A stretch of 5,949 nucleotides of DNA. It comes from an uncultured Gammaproteobacteria bacterium. GTDB lineage: Bacteria > Pseudomonadota > Gammaproteobacteria > Steroidobacterales > GCA-2729495. Shown here piece after piece: positions 1 to 5,694 of the stretch. Below the pieces are notes generated by a model, which searched no databases, had not been told where the DNA came from, and saw only the letters and a list, made by a program, of their open reading frames with translations. Both the position numbers and the translations under genes were made by a program. Numbering within the stretch: position 1 is the first letter of the stretch; the number at the start of each line of letters is the position of its first letter. The stretch lies in the NCBI GenBank assembly GCA_937958785.1, contig CALGMY010000250.1, forward strand, positions 1 to 5,949, given 5' to 3'.

Positions 1-591
1 GATGTGGACGTCGATGACGTTGGTCTGGGGGTCGAAGTGATAGTCCCAGACGTTCTCCAGCAGCATCGTGCGGGTGACGACCTGGTCGCGGTTCCGCATG
101 AGGTATTCGAGCAGGCGGAACTCGCGCGGTTGCAGGTCGATGCTCTGCCCCGCCCGGCGTACCTCCCGGCTCAGCAGGTTGATGTGCAGGTCCCCCACCC
201 GCATTTCCGTGATCTCGTCGCTGCCCTCCCTGGCCGGGCGACGCGTGATCGCCTCGAGACGGGCCATGAGTTCGGCGAACGCGAAGGGCTTGCCGATGTA
301 ATCATCCGCGCCGGCGCGGAGGCCCTTCACCTTGTCATCGACCTCCCCGAGCGCGCTCAGGATCAGTGTCGGCGTGGAGACATCGGATGCGCGGAGCGTC
401 CGGACGATCGTCAGGCCGTCCACGTTGGGCAGCATGCGGTCGATGATCAGGGCGTCATATTCCCCGGTCGTGGCGAGGAACAATCCTTCCTTGCCGTCGG
501 TGGCGTGTTCCACCGTGTGGCCGCCCTCCCGCAGGCCACCGACGATGAAGCTCGCCACGCCCGCGTCGTCCTCGATGACCAGGATGCGCAT
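1..591 (-). CDS. OmpR/PhoB-family response regulator, C-terminus cut by window edge
   Basis: This is a cytoplasmic two-component response regulator that is phosphorylated by a partner histidine kinase and binds DNA. The 197 visible residues start at ATG 591-589 (MRILVIEDD). The receiver domain covers about residues 1-118: acidic pair Asp8/Asp9, phospho-acceptor Asp51 in IIDRMLPNVDG, switch Ser79 and the conserved Lys101-Pro102-Phe103. A winged-helix DNA-binding domain follows from about residue 130, with DLQPREFRLLEYL and the recognition-helix region DPQTNVIDVHI. The family is usually about 220-230 residues, so roughly 25-30 are missing beyond base 1. The MLPxxDG and HFDPQTNVIDVHI signatures resemble the CusR/QseB/IrlR branch, in which the kinase gene normally follows directly; that would lie outside this window. 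The start has no evident Shine-Dalgarno sequence and sits just after a terminator hairpin. The ligand or signal cannot be read from the sequence. Confidence 0.95.
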   Translation of the reverse strand, partial: MRILVIEDDAGVASFIVGGLREGGHTVEHATDGKEGLFLATTGEYDALIIDRMLPNVDGLTIVRTLRASDVSTPTLILSALGEVDDKVKGLRAGADDYIGKPFAFAELMARLEAITRRPAREGSDEITEMRVGDLHINLLSREVRRAGQSIDLQPREFRLLEYLMRNRDQVVTRTMLLENVWDYHFDPQTNVIDVHI

Positions 592-604
592 GGCCGGAAT
601 GATA

Positions 605-642
605 CAAACAAAATGGGCCGGCAACCTTTCGATTGCCGGCCC
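605..642 (-). terminator. Intrinsic terminator, minus strand
   Basis: A perfect 10-bp inverted repeat (GGGCCGGCAA at 615-624, TTGCCGGCCC at 633-642) encloses an 8-base loop. Reading the minus strand, the stem is followed by ATTTTGTTTG, a T-rich tract expected of a Rho-independent terminator. There is no T-run on the plus-strand side, so the orientation is minus. It lies 133 bases after the stop of the LuxR-type gene and probably ends that transcript. It is only 13 bases from the response regulator start codon, so an attenuation role is possible. Confidence 0.8.
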
Positions 643-775
643 GGAGGACTACCCGTATGGAGCCCTGTGTGGCGGCTTACCAACCGGCCCCGCCGGCCGG
701 GGGGAACGGCGCGGCCGGGGCGGTCAGTGGGGGAGAGACTACCGGCTCCCGGGTGACGCCCCGATGGACCGCGGG
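643..775. other. Intergenic stretch between LuxR-type gene and terminator
   Basis: This is a 133-base, very GC-rich 3' untranslated stretch of the LuxR-type transcript. It holds a minor dyad (CCCCG at 688-692, CGGGG at 698-702), but no T-tract follows it on either strand. I see no small coding region, tRNA-like fold or convincing promoter here. A promoter for the response regulator would have to lie here, upstream of the hairpin, or overlap the hairpin itself. Confidence 0.5.
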
Positions 776-1981
776 TTAACCATTGGTAAGGGAGCCCCGG
801 GCGCCAATCGTCAGTACGCGCAGGAGCGCCACCTGGGACCGGACCCCGGTCTTGTCGAAGATCCGCGCCAGGTGGGTCTTGGCCGTATTCCGGCTGACGC
901 CGAGCGCCGCCGCGGACTCGGTCAGCGAACGCCCGGCCACCAGCGATTCGCACAGGCTGACCTCGGCCCTCGTCAGGCCATAGGTCGCGCGGAACAGGAT
1001 TGGCAGTGGTTCTCCGCCGGACCGCCTGTCCTCGTGGATCGTGGCGATGACGGCCGTGCTGCGCGGCAGGTCGGCGACGTCCGCCAGGGGCTTCAGCGCC
1101 GAGAAGGACACCCGATAGCACTCGCGGCCGCTGTCGTCGGGGATGGGTACCGGGGCCGGTGCCGGTGCCAGCTGGCCCCGGGCCACCCGGAGTGCCGCGG
1201 CGAGGCCGTCACGCAGCATGGCCTGGGCGGCGACACCTTCGGTGCGCAGCTCGCCGCTCCTGAGCACGAGGCCGTCGCGGCGGGCGAGGATTTCGGCTGC
1301 CCGGGCATTCACCAGCAGGGGACGACCCTGGCAGTCGAACAGCACGAACCCTGCCTGGGCCATGTGCATGGCGTTGGCGAGCAGCGTGTCCGCACCCCGC
1401 ACGGCGGCCAGCTCCCGCTGCAGGCTCATGCTGCGGTTCAGGTGTGCGAGCAGCAACTCCCCGACCAGCGCCTTGTCACCCGCCGCGAAGGGCCTCTCCC
1501 TCCCGGTGCGTGCCAGGGAAAAATAGGCGGCGCCGGTACTGCCCGCCATGATCTTGCCGAAGAGGAAGTGTTCGAGCCGCCAGGGCATCGCCAGGGCCGA
1601 GAACGACGGGCTCCGTCGCATGGCTGAGGGCGGCACGATCTCGGCGCCGATCTGCACAGTGCCCGCCGGCCGGTGAGAAATGGCCTTCAGGAAGTGGTCA
1701 TCGTCGTTGCGCGCCCGCGCATCGGTGAAGACCTCCTCGAAGCCGTCCAGGCCACCGGTCGCGACGAAGTTGGCTTCCGGGTTCTGGGGATCGTGGTATT
1801 CGACCAGCGCCAGCTGGCAGCCGAAGGCCCGGGCGGCCTCGCTGGCGAAGTCCCGCCAAGCCTGCTTCTCGTGCTCCCGGGTCCCGGCGGCGCGGCCGGC
1901 CATCCGGGTGGGTACCTCGTAGGCGCGGTTCACCAGCCTCGAGAGCGGCTCCGGGTCCAGGGACAGGGTGGTGGGCGACAC
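776..1981 (-). CDS. LuxR-type HTH transcriptional regulator with GAF/PAS-like N-terminal region
   Basis: This is a 401-residue cytoplasmic DNA-binding protein. The C-terminal LuxR-type helix-turn-helix spans about residues 336-390, starting LTRAEVSLCESLVAGRSL and containing the recognition segment VSRNTAKTHLARIF and then KTGVRSQVALLRVL. Residues about 204-320 look like a PAS-type sensor fold (GFVLFDCQGRPLLVNARAAEIL, then a loop before the HTH). Residues about 40-190 look GAF-like but are poorly conserved. A proline-rich linker occurs near 280-291. There is no receiver domain with a phospho-acceptor Asp and no acyl-homoserine-lactone binding signature, so this is neither a NarL-type response regulator nor a classical quorum sensor. 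The start is GTG 1981-1979, chosen because AGGAGG lies six bases upstream. The stop is TAA at 778-776. The gene stands alone, and its target and signal are unknown. The family identity is certain from the HTH; the sensor domain names are inference. Confidence 0.92.
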   Translation of the reverse strand: MSPTTLSLDPEPLSRLVNRAYEVPTRMAGRAAGTREHEKQAWRDFASEAARAFGCQLALVEYHDPQNPEANFVATGGLDGFEEVFTDARARNDDDHFLKAISHRPAGTVQIGAEIVPPSAMRRSPSFSALAMPWRLEHFLFGKIMAGSTGAAYFSLARTGRERPFAAGDKALVGELLLAHLNRSMSLQRELAAVRGADTLLANAMHMAQAGFVLFDCQGRPLLVNARAAEILARRDGLVLRSGELRTEGVAAQAMLRDGLAAALRVARGQLAPAPAPVPIPDDSGRECYRVSFSALKPLADVADLPRSTAVIATIHEDRRSGGEPLPILFRATYGLTRAEVSLCESLVAGRSLTESAAALGVSRNTAKTHLARIFDKTGVRSQVALLRVLTIGARGSLTNG

Positions 1982-1987
1982 GCAGCA

Positions 1988-1993
1988 CCTCCT
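1988..1993 (-). promoter_or_regulatory. Ribosome binding site of LuxR-type gene
   Basis: AGGAGG on the minus strand, six bases before GTG 1981-1979. This perfect Shine-Dalgarno sequence decides the GTG start for the regulator. Confidence 0.85.
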
Positions 1994-2005
1994 GGCGGGA
2001 AATGG

Positions 2006-2045
2006 CTTCAGGACGGGCCTGGTATGACCTTATTGGGCCCTGAAG
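2006..2045. repeat. Inverted repeat in leader of LuxR-type gene
   Basis: CTTCAGG at 2006-2012 and CCTGAAG at 2039-2045 are perfect 7-bp inverted arms separated by 26 bases, so their centres lie 33 bases apart. GGCC words just inside could extend or compete with the pairing. The repeat lies between the AT-rich patch and the ribosome binding site. It could be a leader RNA hairpin or two half-sites of an operator, but a chance occurrence is not excluded. Confidence 0.35.
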
Positions 2046-2100
2046 ACCATGAAAATATTGACTTATTCGAGTTTTAATTCCCTACCTATATGACCATCCG
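2029..2100 (-). promoter_or_regulatory. AT-rich upstream region, probable promoter of LuxR-type gene
   Basis: Between the sirtuin stop and the LuxR-type start lies a 131-base gap. Its centre (about 2045-2095) is strikingly AT-rich compared with everything else in the window, with words such as AAAATATT, TTTTAATT and CTATATGA. This composition is typical of a promoter or regulator-binding region. I could not find a -35/-10 pair with good spacing on the minus strand. The plus strand has a TTGACT at 2058-2063 but no matching -10 and no gene downstream. No terminator for the sirtuin transcript is visible here. Confidence 0.4.
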
Positions 2101-2112
2101 TGCCACCGCGTG

Positions 2113-2937
2113 TCAAGGCGGCGCGAGCCTCGCGACCAGCGCGGGCAGGGCGGCGCTGCAGTCGGCACGCCAGGATGCGCCGAGCAGGTCGTCGGCCCGG
2201 GTCCGGCCCAGGTTGATGGCGACCAGCGGCTTGCCGGCGGCCGCGGCGGCGCGCACGAGGCGATAGGCCGAATAGACCATCAGCGAGGAGCCCACCACGA
2301 GCAGGGCATCGGCCTCATCCACGACCCCGGCGGCGGACTCCCGCGCGGTGGCGGGGATGGCCTCGCCGTAGAAGACCACGGCCGGCTTCACTGCACCCCC
2401 GCAGGCCGGGCACCCGGGCACCTCGAACGTGCCGGGCGGGTCCCGGGCCGGGACAGCGTCCCCGTCCGCCACCACCCGGAACACCGTGTCCGCCCAGCCC
2501 GGGTTCGCTCGCAACAGCTCGGCCTGCCACGTGGCGCGGGCGAGTTCCCCGCCACAGTCGAGGCAGCGCACCCTGTCCAGGCGGCCATGGAGGTCGGTCA
2601 CTGCCCGGCTGCCGGCCTTCTGGTGCAGGCCGTCGACGTTCTGCGTGATCACCCCCGAGAGAAGTCCCCGGTCCTCGAGTTCGGCCAGCGCCCGGTGGGC
2701 TGCATTCGGACTGGCCCTCTCGAAGCGCGGCCAGCCCAGCGCGCTGCGGGCCCAGTAGCGGCGACGCACTTCCGGGCTGCGGACGAAATCGGGAAAGAGT
2801 ACGGGATGGGGTTGCTTCCAGTTCCCCGCCGCATCCCGGTAATCCGGAATGCCGGACGGGGTGCTGCAGCCGGCGCCGGTCAGTGCGACGATCCGGCGGC
2901 AGCCGGCCAGCAACCTCGACAGCTCGATGCCTGGCAT
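2113..2937 (-). CDS. Sirtuin, NAD-dependent protein deacylase (SIRT4-like spacing)
   Basis: This is a 274-residue cytoplasmic enzyme of the Sir2 family, which removes acyl groups from lysines using NAD and releases nicotinamide and O-acyl-ADP-ribose. All hallmarks are present: NAD-binding GAGCSTPSGIPDYRD (residues 21-35), TQNVDGLHQKAG (98-109), catalytic His117 in LHGRLDRV, zinc ligands Cys125/Cys128 and Cys176/Cys179, VVFYGE (187-192), VVGSSL (214-219) and Asn242 in AINLG. The 47 residues between Cys128 and Cys176 form a long zinc loop. As I recall, human SIRT4 has the same His-to-Cys and Cys-to-Cys distances, so this is probably a class II (SIRT4-like) member rather than a CobB-like class III one. 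It lacks the Tyr/Arg pair expected of class III desuccinylases after the GAG motif. The start is ATG 2937-2935. The Shine-Dalgarno is weak, and an overlapping out-of-frame ATG lies 11 bases upstream. The substrate is unknown. Confidence 0.95.
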   Translation of the reverse strand: MPGIELSRLLAGCRRIVALTGAGCSTPSGIPDYRDAAGNWKQPHPVLFPDFVRSPEVRRRYWARSALGWPRFERASPNAAHRALAELEDRGLLSGVITQNVDGLHQKAGSRAVTDLHGRLDRVRCLDCGGELARATWQAELLRANPGWADTVFRVVADGDAVPARDPPGTFEVPGCPACGGAVKPAVVFYGEAIPATARESAAGVVDEADALLVVGSSLMVYSAYRLVRAAAAAGKPLVAINLGRTRADDLLGASWRADCSAALPALVARLAPP

Positions 2938-2982
2938 GGTCGGCTCATGGAGAGGGTCCTGGGGAGTCTAGCAGCGGCCCGT

Positions 2983-3004
2983 CCCGGGCCGGGCGAGGCC
3001 CGGG
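2983..3004 (-). other. GC-rich stem-loop abutting the HD-GYP gene stop codon
   Basis: CCCGGGCC (2983-2990) and GGCCCGGG (2997-3004) form a perfect 8-bp stem with a 6-base loop. It begins one base after the TGA of the HD-GYP-type gene. On the minus strand it is followed by ACGGGCCGCTGC with no T-tract. It is therefore not a canonical intrinsic terminator. It could protect the mRNA 3' end, slow polymerase, or be a chance result of GC-rich composition. Confidence 0.4.
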
Positions 3005-4222
3005 TCAGGCAGCGAGGCTGGCGGCGGCGGCCAGGGATTCCGCGAGCTGGCGCGGGGGAACCTGCACGGCGTTGGCAGGCAGGGTCCGCACGATGTCGGC
3101 ACGCCGGATCGGTTGCCACAGCAGGGGGCCGGAGGGCAGGCGTCGACCGGCGCTGTCGAAAAGGAGTGCCACCCGGGGCCGGGCAGGTTCGCCCCCGGTC
3201 TGGTGGCGGACGATACCGATGCGACCATCTGCGGCCTGGAGCCAGGAGCCGGTGGGATAGAGGCCGATGCACCTGACGAAGCTCTGCACGATCGCTGCAT
3301 CGAACTTGCGACCCCGCATGCCGTTGATCAGGCGCATGGCATCGTGGGCCGCAACGGCCGGCGCGTAGCGCCGGTCGTTGAGCAGCGCGTCGTAGGTATC
3401 CACGAGGCCGGCCAGCCGGGCCGGGAGCGGGATCTGGGTTCCGCGCAGATGGCGCGGGTAGCCACTGCCATCCAGCCGTTCGTGGTGACCGAGGACCGCG
3501 TCCTCGACCGTCTCGGATACCGGGGCACCCGAGCGGACCATGTACAGGCCCCGGCGGACGTGCCGCTGCACGAATTCGCGCTCGTGGTCGGAGAGCGGCT
3601 CCGTCTTGGCGAGTATGGTCACGGGGACCGAGACCTTGCCGATGTCGAGCAGGAGGCCGGCCAGGGCCAGCTCGTCGAGGACCGGCCGCTCGAAGCCGAG
3701 GCGACGTCCCGCGAGGACCATCAGCACCGCGGTGCCCAGGGCTCGCCGGTGCAGGAAGGCCACCCGGAGCTCCGTGGCCAGCAGCCACGGCATGGTGTCG
3801 GCGTCGGCGACGAGGCTCGCGACCACCGGTTCCAGTGCGCGGCGAAGGGGGGCAACGGCCAGCTCCTGGGACCTGCGCAGGCGCTGCACGGCATCGGCAA
3901 ACGCGTGGCCGAGTGCCCGGAGCTCGCGTCGCTGCCGGGTGAGCGGGCTCGCGGGACTGCCCTCGGGCAGTGCCTGCACCCGTCCGGTGAGTCCCGTCGA
4001 GAAGAACTCGCCGTCGCCGGCCTGCTCCGACAGCACGGGATCGATGTACACGTGATCGCAGTGACGCTGCAGTTCCTCGATCTGCTCGGGCTGGCTCAGC
4101 ACGAACCCATGGGCGTGCAGCGGCGTGTGCAGCCAGGGGCGATCGAGCTCGGCGACGTACATGCCGAGCTGCAGCTGGGCGCAGTTCACCGGTACCAGGC
4201 GGGCAGGAGGGACGGTTGCCAT
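3005..4222 (-). CDS. HD-GYP-type protein with DUF3391-like N-terminus and degenerate metal site
   Basis: The protein has 405 residues from ATG 4222-4220 (MATVPPARL). Residues about 9-65 match the DUF3391 module that precedes many HD-GYP domains (QLQLGMYVAELDRPWL, HGFVLSQPEQIEEL). The HD-GYP domain covers about 145-320. HD-GYP enzymes hydrolyse the second messenger c-di-GMP through two or three metals. Here His221, His246-His247 (HHERLDGSGYP, with GYP at 254-256) and Asp275 (LVDTYDAL) remain, but the HD pair is Leu192-Asp193 (LLLDIGKV), and the first helix His position reads Arg160 (HRRALGTAV). Metal binding and hydrolysis are therefore probably impaired, and a c-di-GMP-sensing or protein-interaction role is plausible. 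No membrane segment or signal peptide is seen, so it is cytoplasmic. A GTG at 4294 would add 24 residues, but that stretch is Cys/Gly-rich and unlike the family. Neither start has a clear Shine-Dalgarno. Confidence 0.9.
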   Translation of the reverse strand: MATVPPARLVPVNCAQLQLGMYVAELDRPWLHTPLHAHGFVLSQPEQIEELQRHCDHVYIDPVLSEQAGDGEFFSTGLTGRVQALPEGSPASPLTRQRRELRALGHAFADAVQRLRRSQELAVAPLRRALEPVVASLVADADTMPWLLATELRVAFLHRRALGTAVLMVLAGRRLGFERPVLDELALAGLLLDIGKVSVPVTILAKTEPLSDHEREFVQRHVRRGLYMVRSGAPVSETVEDAVLGHHERLDGSGYPRHLRGTQIPLPARLAGLVDTYDALLNDRRYAPAVAAHDAMRLINGMRGRKFDAAIVQSFVRCIGLYPTGSWLQAADGRIGIVRHQTGGEPARPRVALLFDSAGRRLPSGPLLWQPIRRADIVRTLPANAVQVPPRQLAESLAAAASLAA

Positions 4223-4358
4223 CTCGTTCTTGTTATGGGTGGTGGCAACGGCAATGTAGCAGCGGCAGCATCCCCCGAGTGTGATCCCCCTCACGCACCA
4301 GGCGGCGGTCGATTATGGCAAGTCGCCGGCGGCGGCACCTCGCCCCGGACCGGCGCGG
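4223..4358 (-). promoter_or_regulatory. Gap between diheme cytochrome and HD-GYP gene; weak promoter candidate
   Basis: This 136-base gap would hold the promoter of the HD-GYP-type gene. The only candidate is CATAAT at 4317-4312 on the minus strand (preceded by TTGC), about 90 bases before the ATG. No recognisable -35 box sits 16-18 bases upstream. There is no T-tailed terminator after the cytochrome stop, so read-through from the cytochrome operon is possible. Confidence 0.2.
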
Positions 4359-5234
4359 TCAGGGCGCGCGGCCCACGGACCTGAGGTATGTGGCGATCGC
4401 GGCCCTGTCGTCGGCGGTGAGCCGGGAAGTATTGTCCGTTATGACGTCGCCCATGGACGCGCCGACGAAGTCCCCGTCCGGCAGGACGCCGTACTCCAGG
4501 AACATCACGATCTCGTCGGCGGACCAGCGGCCGATGCCACTCTCCGGGTCCGCCGTGATGTCCGGGACCTTGCCGCCGTCCGGCCCGGCGGGCGTGCCGG
4601 CGAGTTCACGGCGCGGGTCCGGGATGCCGAGCAGGTTGCGCGGGGTGTGGCACTCCCCGCAGTGACCCAGGTGCCGGACCAGGTAGGCCCCCCGGTTCCA
4701 GGCCGGGCTGCGGCTCCCGTCCGGGACGAAGCGCCCGGGCCGGAACCCGGCCAGGTTCCAGGCCCAGATCACCCGCCGCGAGGAGAGGTACCAGGGCAGC
4801 TCGTGCTCCGGCACTGCCTGGCGAACGGGGCGGAGGCTCCGCAGGTAGGCGCCGATGGCCGCGACGTCCTCGTCGCTGAGGCCGGTATAGGCCGGGTAGG
4901 GGAATGCCGGGAAATACCGGCTGCCGTCAGGCGCGACGCCCTCGCGCAGGGCCCGCTCGAGGTCCTGATCCGTCCAGCCGCCGAGCCCCGTGCCTTCGTC
5001 CGGTGTCAGGTTCGGGCTGTAGAAGGTGCCGAAGGGTGTCTCGAGGGCCCGACCGCCCGAAAGTGGCGTCGCGTCGGGCTGGTCCGCCGTGTGGCAGGTC
5101 ACGCAGCCACCGGCCGCCACCAGGTAGCGGCCACGCTCGACGGCATCGGGCGGTTCAGCCGCCCGGGCCGCCGTCCCGGCGAGGGCGATTGCCAGCGCCA
5201 GCAGTGTCGTCAGGGACCGCAACGCGCGGCGCAA
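4359..5234 (-). CDS. Secreted diheme cytochrome c
   Basis: This is a 291-residue periplasmic electron carrier with two covalently bound hemes. The N-terminus is a Sec signal peptide (MRRALRSL, a hydrophobic stretch, then AGTAARA with likely cleavage after residue 25). Heme domain 1 has Cys44-Val-Thr-Cys47-His48 and continues with FGTFYSPNLTPD (68-79) and YFPAFPYPAYTGL (107-119). Heme domain 2 has Cys192-Gly-Glu-Cys195-His196 (HCGECHTPRNLLG), with Met261 (GASMGDVI) as the likely sixth ligand. This tandem architecture is common in cytochrome subunits serving periplasmic dehydrogenases and in stand-alone carriers; no dehydrogenase gene is adjacent, so the partner is unknown. The equivalent Met position in domain 1 is Phe111, and no other Met occurs before residue 244. 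The start is TTG 5234-5232, directly after the TGA of the cytochrome c' gene in the same frame. No ATG or GTG precedes the signal peptide, and AAGG lies about 11 bases upstream. A second in-frame TTG four codons later is an alternative. Confidence 0.93.
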   Translation of the reverse strand: MRRALRSLTTLLALAIALAGTAARAAEPPDAVERGRYLVAAGGCVTCHTADQPDATPLSGGRALETPFGTFYSPNLTPDEGTGLGGWTDQDLERALREGVAPDGSRYFPAFPYPAYTGLSDEDVAAIGAYLRSLRPVRQAVPEHELPWYLSSRRVIWAWNLAGFRPGRFVPDGSRSPAWNRGAYLVRHLGHCGECHTPRNLLGIPDPRRELAGTPAGPDGGKVPDITADPESGIGRWSADEIVMFLEYGVLPDGDFVGASMGDVITDNTSRLTADDRAAIATYLRSVGRAP

Positions 5235-5690
5235 TCAATCGTCTGCCTTGCGATACCGGTCGTGGCAGCCCTTGCAGGACTCGCCGAGGGCCTTGAAGGC
5301 GGCCATCGTGCCGGCCTTGTCGTTGGCGGCGACCGCATCCCGCAGGCGGGCGGACGCGGATTCCAGGTCGGCCGCCAGCTTGCCGAAGCGCTCCTGCTCC
5401 TGCCAGATGAGCGGCAGCGCATCCGTATCGCCGCTGTCCGTGCCCGCGGGGAAAAGTACCTTGGACTGGGCGCCGAGGTCCGCCAGCGCACGGGCGTGGG
5501 GCAGCAGGTGCGCCTGATGCTCCACCTTGCCGAAATTGATGAGCATGAATGCACTCACGTGGTCGGACATGGCCGACATGACGGCCTTGCGGTACTTGAT
5601 CGCATCGGCCGGCGCCGTGGCGCTGGTGGCCAGGGCGGGAAGGGCGAGGGCGGTGATGGCAACCAGGGCGGGCAGCAGGCGCGGACGCAT
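5235..5690 (-). CDS. Cytochrome c' (class II cytochrome c)
   Basis: This is a 151-residue secreted four-helix-bundle heme protein of the cytochrome c' family, whose members usually have a five-coordinate heme that binds NO and CO and help in nitrosative-stress tolerance or electron transfer. A signal peptide covers about residues 1-21 (MRPRLLPALVAITALALPALA), with cleavage after Ala21 or Ala24. The mature protein opens with the family signature IKYRKAVMSAMSDHVSAF (31-48). It contains LLPHARALADL (62-72), the LFPAGTDSGDTDALPLIW segment (79-96) and the C-terminal heme motif Cys139-Lys-Gly-Cys142-His143 followed by DRYRKADD. The mature length of about 127-130 residues is normal for the family. 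The start ATG 5690-5688 was chosen for its fit to the signal peptide and for GGAGG eight bases upstream; the open frame continues further upstream, but that part looks non-coding. The gene is translationally coupled to the diheme cytochrome that follows. Confidence 0.96.
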   Translation of the reverse strand: MRPRLLPALVAITALALPALATSATAPADAIKYRKAVMSAMSDHVSAFMLINFGKVEHQAHLLPHARALADLGAQSKVLFPAGTDSGDTDALPLIWQEQERFGKLAADLESASARLRDAVAANDKAGTMAAFKALGESCKGCHDRYRKADD

Positions 5691-5694
5691 GGGA

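Noticed and set aside
684..704. GC-rich dyad considered as a second terminator
   Set aside because: The stem is only 5 bp, no T-tract follows on either strand, and such dyads are frequent by chance in this composition.
332..1627. Long plus-strand open frame opposite the response regulator and LuxR-type gene
   Set aside because: It overlaps two well-supported minus-strand genes and a terminator, with no ribosome binding site, no domain and shadow-like composition.
2058..2092. Plus-strand promoter-like TTGACT followed by TATATG
   Set aside because: The spacing is about 23 bases, far from 17, and there is no plus-strand gene downstream.
2110..3276. Long plus-strand open frame opposite the sirtuin
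   Set aside because: It is antisense to a complete sirtuin with every catalytic and zinc motif; the frame is a codon-bias artefact.
4223..4294. Extended N-terminus of the HD-GYP protein from GTG 4294
   Set aside because: The extra 24 residues are Gly/Cys-rich and do not resemble the family, and no ribosome binding site precedes the GTG. ATG 4222 gives the expected DUF3391-like start.
3113..4384. Long plus-strand open frame opposite the HD-GYP gene
   Set aside because: The minus strand carries clear DUF3391-like and HD-GYP motifs; the plus-strand product shows none.
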